Part shown: piece after piece, positions 16,240-23,856 of the stretch
Layout: each line of letters opens with the position of its first letter
How positions within the stretch are numbered: position 1 is the stretch's first letter
Source: Baffinella frigidus
Taxonomy: Eukaryota > Cryptophyceae > Cryptomonadales > Baffinellaceae
Assembly: GCA_026770585.1 (NCBI GenBank)
Contig: MU646372.1
Span: forward strand, 378,040 to 404,490
DNA length: 26,451 bases
Reading direction: 5' to 3'
The notes under the pieces: generated by a model
Seen by the model: only the letters and a program-made list of their open reading frames with translations
Database searches by the model: none
Told to the model about the DNA's origin: nothing
Position numbers and translations under genes: made by a program

Positions 16240-16445
16240 CCGTCTAGAAAGGGATTCTTGGTGGCCGAGCCACCAAACACCGGTTAGAATACTCGTAGGA
16301 ACGACCCTATGTCCCTAAATAACCTATCAATGGATTCTTGATAGGACCCTGAACGATAAACCCTAAACACCGGATTGCCCACCGTAGGGTCCTATCAAGT
16401 ATCCATTGATAGGTTGTTCACGAAATCCCTTTGTAGTCCGCTGCG
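16240..16445. mobile_element. MITE-like element with AACCTATCAATGGAT arms
   Basis: AACCTATCAATGGATTCTTG (16321) pairs with the complement CAAGTATCCATTGATAGGTT ending at about 16415. Both lead inward to AGGACCCT/AGGGTCCT. Outer AAAGGGATT and AATCCCTTT motifs frame it. The centre contains CCCTAAAC repeats. Confidence 0.75.
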
Positions 16446-16611
16446 TGGTGTGGCCACGTCGTTTTCTACAGACAAGTGTCTCCCTCCCTCAGGTGCACCC
16501 TGAGGGATAGTGTAGTGCAGCACCTTCATACTGTTCCCCTCCGAGACCAGAAATGCCCTGCCTGTACATGTAAGGCGCTCTCAGTCAGGTGCGCGAGTAT
16601 GTTCTCTTTAC

Positions 16612-16792
16612 AACCCTAGACCCTGACCCCTACACCCTGAACCCCAATCCCCAAACACTAAACCCTGAACCCTCAGATTCATAACTTTTCATTCTCCTGA
16701 ATCTTGAACAAAGACCCCTGAACCCTCATCCCTAAAATTTAACCCAAAATCCCTTAACCCGCAACCCCCAACCCTAACCCCCAACGCGTGAA
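16612..16792. repeat. Decayed CCCTAAA-like array
   Basis: CCCTGAACCC, CCCTAAAC and CCCCAACCC variants; much more decayed than the other arrays. Confidence 0.8.
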
Positions 16793-16985
16793 GCATCACC
16801 GACCCTGCAAGAATGAAGCAAGAGGCCCTTTAGGTCCTTTAGGTTCTTCGAGCTCCCAACATGGGTGGACACCGGAACTGGTTCTGAAGAAAAGCCATGC
16901 TTCTTTTCGGATCACATTCAGGCCCCAAGAGGCCTTGAGTGATATCAAAAGGGGTCAAGTGTGCATTCCCCCGCACGGAAGCTAT

Positions 16986-17096
16986 GGGGTACCTCGCTCA
17001 TAAGAAACTGCCCACCACCCTAGGACTACCACAGGGCCCTAGAAATAGCCCTACTGTAGGGTCCTGGGGGGGGCCGGTTTCTTATGAGCGAGGTAC
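16986..17096. mobile_element. CAGGGGTACC-family MITE (copy 6, shortened ends)
   Basis: GGGGTACCTCGCTCATAAG and CTTATGAGCGAGGTAC are present, but the outermost bases differ from the family. The 482-bp element at 17097 begins right at its right end. Confidence 0.85.
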
Positions 17097-17578
17097 AGGG
17101 CTTATTCGAAGTTAAGGTCACAACATTTTGAGACAGTAAGTTTGCGGACCTTAAATAATTAAGGTCGACAGAATCTGAGTGCGGACCTTAAATAGTTCAG
17201 GTCCGCAGAAAACGAGTGTGTGGACTTTGAATGTGGAACTTAAAAAAACCGGGTCAAAAAATGTGCCCTTTTCGATATTTTTGTTCGAAAAAGTGCCATT
17301 TTCGGCACTGTTTCGGCCTTTTTCGACCCGACAATTGGCAAATGGTAGCACTCTTTGGACCCGAAAATTCTCCAGCTCCATTCTCCGGGGGGTTGAGCGA
17401 TGTCGGGCCATTTTTTCCCCGCTGCATTAAGGTCCGCAGACGGTCATTGTGCGGAACTTAAATAATTAAGGTCTACAGCAAAACGAGTCAGGGTGTGGAC
17501 CTTAAATAATCAAGGTCCACATCGGAATAACCAGTGTTTGACCTTCTATTGTGTGGCCTTAACGTCGAGTAAGCCCTG
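17097..17578. mobile_element. 482-bp TA-flanked foldback transposon
   Basis: Ends CAGGGCTTATTCGAAGTTAA (17097) and TTAACGTCGAGTAAGCCCTG (ending 17578) are imperfect inverted repeats, flanked by TA on both sides. Inside, GGACCTTAAATAATTAAGGTC motifs (palindromic, split here: GGACCTTAAAT / AATTAAGGTC) recur near both ends, at about 17145, 17190, 17455 and 17498. No transposase frame was seen, so it looks non-autonomous. Confidence 0.85.
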
Positions 17579-17649
17579 TAGGCCTATGCCTAGGGCCCTA
17601 TGGTGATCCTAGGGGGGTGGGCGTTTCTTATGAGCGAGGTACCCCTGTA
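17579..17649. mobile_element. Right half of a CAGGGGTACC-family MITE
   Basis: It begins at GTAGGCCTATGCCTAGG, the family's centre, and runs to GGTACCCCTGTA. Its left half is replaced by the end of the 482-bp element. This is consistent with insertion of that element at the TA of the family core, with the element at 16986 as neighbour or remnant. Confidence 0.8.
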
Positions 17650-17760
17650 CCTTGCATAAATAGGTGCACCCCTCTAGGACCCCACAGTAGGCCAATACCT
17701 ATGGCCCTACTGTGGTCATACGAGGGGGTGCGCCTCCTGATGAGCAAGGTACCCCTGTAC
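17647..17760. mobile_element. Diverged GGTACC MITE relative
   Basis: GTACCTTGCATAAATAGG and CCTCCTGATGAGCAAGGTAC arms with a CTAGGACCCCACAGTAGG core. The right terminus CCCCTGTA is retained. Confidence 0.75.
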
Positions 17761-17985
17761 ACATGTAGCCCACTTCCTTCCAAAGACGTACGTACACACA
17801 CTGCCTAGTTCCCGCACAAATGTTTCCCGGCAGGTTCATTCTTCCTGGCGGCAGGGTCAGCGATGAGGCAGCCCACTTGCTCCCAAAGATGTACGTACAC
17901 GCACTGCCAACCCCCCGAACAAACCTATCACCCACGCTTCATTCATCCATTCATCCGTCCGCGCGCCAGGATCCGGGATACAACC
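17761..17985. repeat. Duplicated spacer downstream of the right-hand gene
   Basis: GCCCACTTCCTTCCAAAGACGTACGTACAC (split as AAAGACGTACGTACACACAC at 17779) recurs as CCACTTGCTCCCAAAGATGT ACGTACACGCAC at 17872. Just beyond, GAGTGACTTTACACTCTG is repeated twice in tandem at about 18002-18037. Confidence 0.7.
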
Positions 17986-18040
17986 CCGTGTAGGATGGCC
18001 GGAGTGACTTTACACTCTGGAGTGACTTTACACTCTGCCT

Positions 18041-21000
18041 TCAATCGTCCTTGCGCGCGGTAGGGTCCGCGAGGAGGTGCTTGAGCAGCCTGGCCACCTC
18101 CCCCAACTGCTCTTTCGCCTTGCGCACCTGCAGAGGGGCCCGGTGAGTGTTGAGGAAGAACGGGGGTGTGTTGAGGAAGGTGCTGCGCGCGTGTGCACGC
18201 GCGGGTGCACGCGCGTGTGCACGTGCGTGTGCACGTGCGTGTGCTGACACCACGCGCGTAAACGGACACACAACCCGCGTGACAGGGGTACCTCGCTCAT
18301 AAGAAAGCGCCTCTCCCCAGCTAGGACCCTGCAGTAGGACTACGCCTAGGGCCCTATGGTGGTCCTAGCGGGGGGTAGCGCTTTCTTATGAGCGAGGTAC
18401 CCCTGTAAGGGTCCGGTGTGTGTGTTCAGGAAGGGTGCGTGCGTGGCGAAGAAGGGTGTGTGAGTGTTGAGGAAGGACGAGGGGGCGTTGAGGCAGGGTG
18501 GTGTGTGTGTGTTCGTCCACGCCCTTGGTGCCAGCACCCGCGCGTTTCTCACGGCATGGTGCACGCGAGCGTCAAGCACGTGCCTCGCGCCACAGAGCAA
18601 ACCGCTGTCGAGCCAACTCGGCACATATAAGACAGTCAGGACCGGGATTCCGGTCCTGGCTTTTCATTTTAAAAGTGCATTTCCTTCTGGATTCAGTTTA
18701 AAGTTTTTAAAATTGTGTCCCGTCCTCGCTCGGTAGCGGCACGCGTCACGCACGTTTCAAACGGCACAGAGCGAGCGAGCGTGCGGGCTTCCTTTAGCCT
18801 TCAGAGGGCCATATCCCTTAAGTGGCGAGTAGGCGCATACACCCTACCGTAGGGCCCTAGGACCTGCCTAGGACCTCTTGCGGGTCAAATTTGAGGCCAC
18901 GGAGCGAAGAGACGTCAGACGGGCGGGCGGTCCTTCAGGTCCGTTAGGTTCATCGCGCTACCACCATACGCGGAACTGGTTCTGCACCACTTCGCATGGT
19001 ACAACTGGTTCTACCATGCGTCCGTTCGGATCACGGGCGCGCGCACCTGAAGAAGCTCCAGACGCCCCTCTCCCAGAGTGAGCAGCTCCCCACGGTCCTC
19101 CTCCCCGTCTTTCTCGCGCTCCTCCGCTCCGCTCTTTTCGCGCTCCGCTTTAGCCTCCTCGTTGTCTGCCCCGCGCTGCCGTTTTCCTGAAGCACGCGGG
19201 CGGGTGATACGGTTGTGTTAGGAGCGCATTTTCCTGAAGCACGCGGGAGGGTGATCAGGTTGGGTTGGGAGCGCTCCCCTGCTAATCTCCATACAAGTAT
19301 TAATTGATTGCTTTTGGCAACGAAAATTACTACACGATTTGCTCATAAAAGTAATAGTAAAGCTTTTGTGTAGTAAATTTCGTTGCACCAAACGCAATTA
19401 ATTAATACTGTTGTGGAGATGACTGTCATCTGGTGGCGTCGACCGTCGGATCCGGTGTCAGCCTATGTTGGGAGCTCGAAAAACCTACCACCAACCCTCA
19501 CAGTCTGGGCAAATCGGGGAAAATAGCTCCGAAAATCTCATTGAAGGCCGTCGGATTCCGACGGCCTCCAAGGGGATTTGGTGTTTTTTGACTTTTTCGA
19601 TTTGCCCAAGTTGTGAGGGTTGGTGGTAAAGGACCTAAAGGTGGCGTCGGTGGGGGGGGGGGCAGAAGGGGGCGAGCGAGGCGAGGAGGTGCTCGATCAG
19701 TCAACCTCACCCAACTTTATCATGCGGCAGGGTCAGTCAACCTTACCCAACCTTATCAAGCGGCAGGATTAGGCGGCGCATCTCCACCTCGCATACGACC
19801 TTGCTGGTGGGGCGGTGCAAGCAGTCCAACCGGGAACCACTTCATGACATGAGTTACTCGGAATTACGGACACACACCGCCCGTAGGGTGGTCCTGTGCT
19901 CCTAGGACTAGCCCTACTGTAGAACCCTGCGACGGCGCGTGTCCTTGAATTTGAGTAACCCTTGAACCGGCTGAGTGTATTCCTTGAGTGGCAAGTAGGC
20001 TCACACGCCCTACCGTAGGGCCCGAGGACCAGCCTAGGACCTCTGCGGGTCGTTTTCGACCCGCTGGCCACTTGCGGGATAGTTGAGGGGTAGAGCGAAG
20101 CAGATCTTGCTCAGGGACGAGCAAGCGTCTCTGCGCGGCGCTCAGCATCAAGTACAGGGGTACCTCGCTCATAAGAAACCGCCCCCCCCTAGGACCCTAC
20201 AGTAGGACCCTGCCTAGGCTCCTATGAGAGACCTAGGGGGGGTGCAGTTTCTTATGAGCGAGGTACCCCTGTAACCCCAGTATCGGCTGAGTGTGGAGTG
20301 GAGAGGTCGAGCGACGCAGACCTTTCATGCAGAAAGCTTGCGTTATAGGAGGACTTATTTGGTGTTCGCGAACGTAAGTGTTTGGCATTACCGTGCTCGA
20401 GGGCGAGGAAGCGTTTCTGCGCGGCGCTTAGCATCAAGTAACCTTAGCATCAAGTAACCCATGCACCGGCTGAGTGTGGAGTGGAGGGGTAGAGCGGTCC
20501 AGACCTTGTTCGAGGACGAGTAAGCGTTTCTGCGCGGCGTCAGATCTGACCTCGCTGGTGGGGCGCCACTCGAGTGTTGGCTGAGTGTGGAGTGGAGGGG
20601 AAGAGCGAAGCACACCTTGCTCCAAGGACGAGGACGATATATCACCCGAGCGGTGATGATATATCCCCCGAGCGGCGATATAACCCCCGAGTGGTGATAT
20701 ATCCCCCGAGCGGTGAGGGCAGGAGAGGGGGGGGGGACCTTGCTCGAGGACGAGGAAGCGTTTCTGCGCAGCGCTCAGCATCCCCAGCACCCGTCCCTGC
20801 ACCGCGCCGCGCCGTCAGCATTTGTGGGAGATGATAGACTCAGGGAGGCGACACGCGAGAGCAGAAAGATGCTCTAGAGAGTCACCTACCCAGAGTCATA
20901 CATCACCGAGTATACAACAGTATACGAAGATAATACGGGGAACGTCACTTGAGTTCGCGAGGCAGTGGGCTTCGACGCTGGAGTCGCTGACGGCGACCTT

Positions 21001-23697
21001 CGTTACCACGTGTGCACACCGCTGGACGCGCTTTGTAGGAAGCAGGCACACAGTGTGAGAGATAATCAGACTGCGCGTCGCGCCGTTACCACGTGTGCTT
21101 GGTCACCAGACCAGCATCCCCAGCAGCCTTCCCTGCACCGCGTCGCCCCGTTACCACGTGTGCACAACGCTGGACGCGCTTTGTAGGAAGCAGGCACGCA
21201 GTGTCAACGCTGGAGTCACGCTCTAGGCGCACGCCCACGTGCGCAGCCCCCGCGGCCAGCACGTGCAGACCCACTTCAACGCTGGATTCGCTCTGGTCAG
21301 GAGCCACTCCACACGGTGGGCTGCGGATCTGTCAAGACCCCCAGATCTGGGGGCCACGTTATCAAATTTGTACCAGAAAACGTCAACCACACCGCTGGAC
21401 GCACTTTCGAGGAAGCAGCCACGCAGTGTGAGGGATAATCAGACGCCGCATCGCGCCGTCACCACGTGTGCTTCGAGGGAGATAATACGGGGGACGTCCC
21501 CCGTATTAGCCTCGCACTTGCGTTCGCGAGGCTGTCGACTTCAACGCTGGAGTCACGCTCTAGGCGCGCACGCCCACGTGCGCAGCGAGATCAGAGCTGA
21601 AGGAAAGACGTGCGACCGTCTGAGTTCTGCTCGCCAGACCGCGTGCGCACCCACTTCAACGCTGGATGCACTTTCTAGGAAGGAGCCACTCCACACGGTG
21701 GGCTACGGATCTGTCACCACTGTGCACAACGCTGGATTCACTTTCTAGGAAGGAGCCTCGCAGTATGAGGGGATAACCCGGCTCCTTGCCCGAAGCGGAC
21801 TCTTCCAAGCAAGGACTCCGTCCGCACACTCAGAACAAGCTCGCCAAACACCGGGACACACGGGGCGTGCGGGAAAGGCACACACCTGCGCTTTCTCGAG
21901 CATCTCCTCAAGCCCCGCAGCCCCCCCCATCAGCGCTGTCCGCCGCGCCCCCCCGCCGCGCCCCCCCCCCCCGGCCGCCGCCACCACCGCCCCCAGGAAG
22001 CTCATGATCTCGACAGCGGCGCCCCCTGCCTCGCTGGTGCCCGCCGCTGGCGCACTTGGTCCTGCCGCGTTGGTCGCCACCGCGGTGGCGTCGACCGTGC
22101 CGTCGGTGGCGTCGACTGCGGCGTCGGTGGGGGGGGTGGGGGGGGCGGGGGGGGTGCAGAAGGGGGCGAGCGAGGCGAGGAGGTGCTCGATCAGTCTCTC
22201 GAGAGCGGCCACGCCTGCATGCCACGCGGGTTTTTAGGACGGACCATAGGACGAGCGCGACTTCTTTCAGCGGAGAGAAGTGATTCATGTAGAGGAGAGG
22301 CACTTCCTCGCACACGGAGGAAGCGTCAGGCGTCTCCGCCCGAGGCGGGCCCGTCATAGGGCCCGTCCTCACAGTCAAGTCGTCTGCGCCCAGCTGGAAG
22401 CCACTTCGTCACAGCGGAGCGTCAGGTCACAGCGAGGCGTCAGTGTCCCGCTTCGTCACAGCGAAGCGTCTGCACCCCGCTAGGAAGCCCGGCTGCTCGA
22501 GCGAACATCGCCACGCGCAACAGACAACACCAGAAAGGCTTTCTGAGAAAGGTTTCCCTCAGCCAGGGCCGGGCGGGGGTCGAGGAGCTTATCCGGGGAA
22601 ACCTGTTTTTCTTTAGTTTGATGGCAAGGAAAATTACTACACAAATGCTTTAATATTACTAATAAGAACAAATTGTGTAGTAATTTTCCTTGCCATCAAA
22701 CTAAAGAAAAATAGGTTTCCCCGGATAAGAGCACCTTGGGCCGCGCAAACAAAACGTCAAGCGTCTGCGCCCCACCGGGAGCCACTATGTTTCAGCGAGC
22801 ATCGACACGTGCGGCAGGCACCGGCAAAGCTGAGAAAGGTTTCCATTCAGCCAGGGCCGTTCGGGGGGTCGAGGAGCACCTTGAGCCGCGCGCGCCTTGG
22901 CCGCTTCCTTCTCCCCTGCGCGACATGCGGGACTGCAGGTCAGTCATGGCCTGACCGGTCCAGAGTCGGCCACACGCCACATTCATAGGCTAACGGCCTG
23001 AAAATGGGGTAGTTAGGCATACGGCAGTGCCTAGGACCTCCTACCGTAGGCCGAGGGATCCTAGGACCAAAAAGTCTCGGCCTACGGTAGGAGGTCCTAG
23101 GCAATGCCGTAGGCCTAACTACCCCTTTTTCAGGCCGTTACCCTATTAACATGATTTCTTCGTCGAGAAAGTACTTATACCTGCATATGAAGAGCACGGA
23201 TGCGCGGCCAGTCCCAGTGCAGTCCTCGGTGAGGGTGCATGCGCCTACCGAACGCACTACGCGGAAGGACTAGAAACACATCGGGAATTGCGGCCAGTTC
23301 ACACACGTGTAACCGCGAATCGGACACATCATTGATTCCTCTGGCAAATTAACGTTTGGCAGGCATATGAAACCCGATAGCGTTTGGAGCATAATTACAC
23401 TTATCAGAGCATATTTACACTTAGCCCGTCCTCTTAGCAGGCTCGATATCCCGGGAGTTGACTCCCCTGTTTTGAGATACAACCCCGTCAACTTTTGCCG
23501 TGGACACCCGTCAACTTTTGCCGTGGACACCCGTCAACTTTTGCCGTGGACACGATCAGTTAACCCGACGGAGGCAGCGCTAGGGCTTGGGCGGCAGACC
23601 TCCCGGGTTGGCGTGAATCGGCGCCGAGAGCTCCCAGCAGACCCACAGCCTCTCCGGCAGCAGCATGCGCGCTTCTTCCTCCTGTCAGAGAGGGAGA

Positions 23698-23760
<63 letters not shown>

Positions 23761-23787
23761 CGAGAGAGAGAGAGAGAGAGAGAGAGC

Positions 23788-23856
<69 letters not shown>

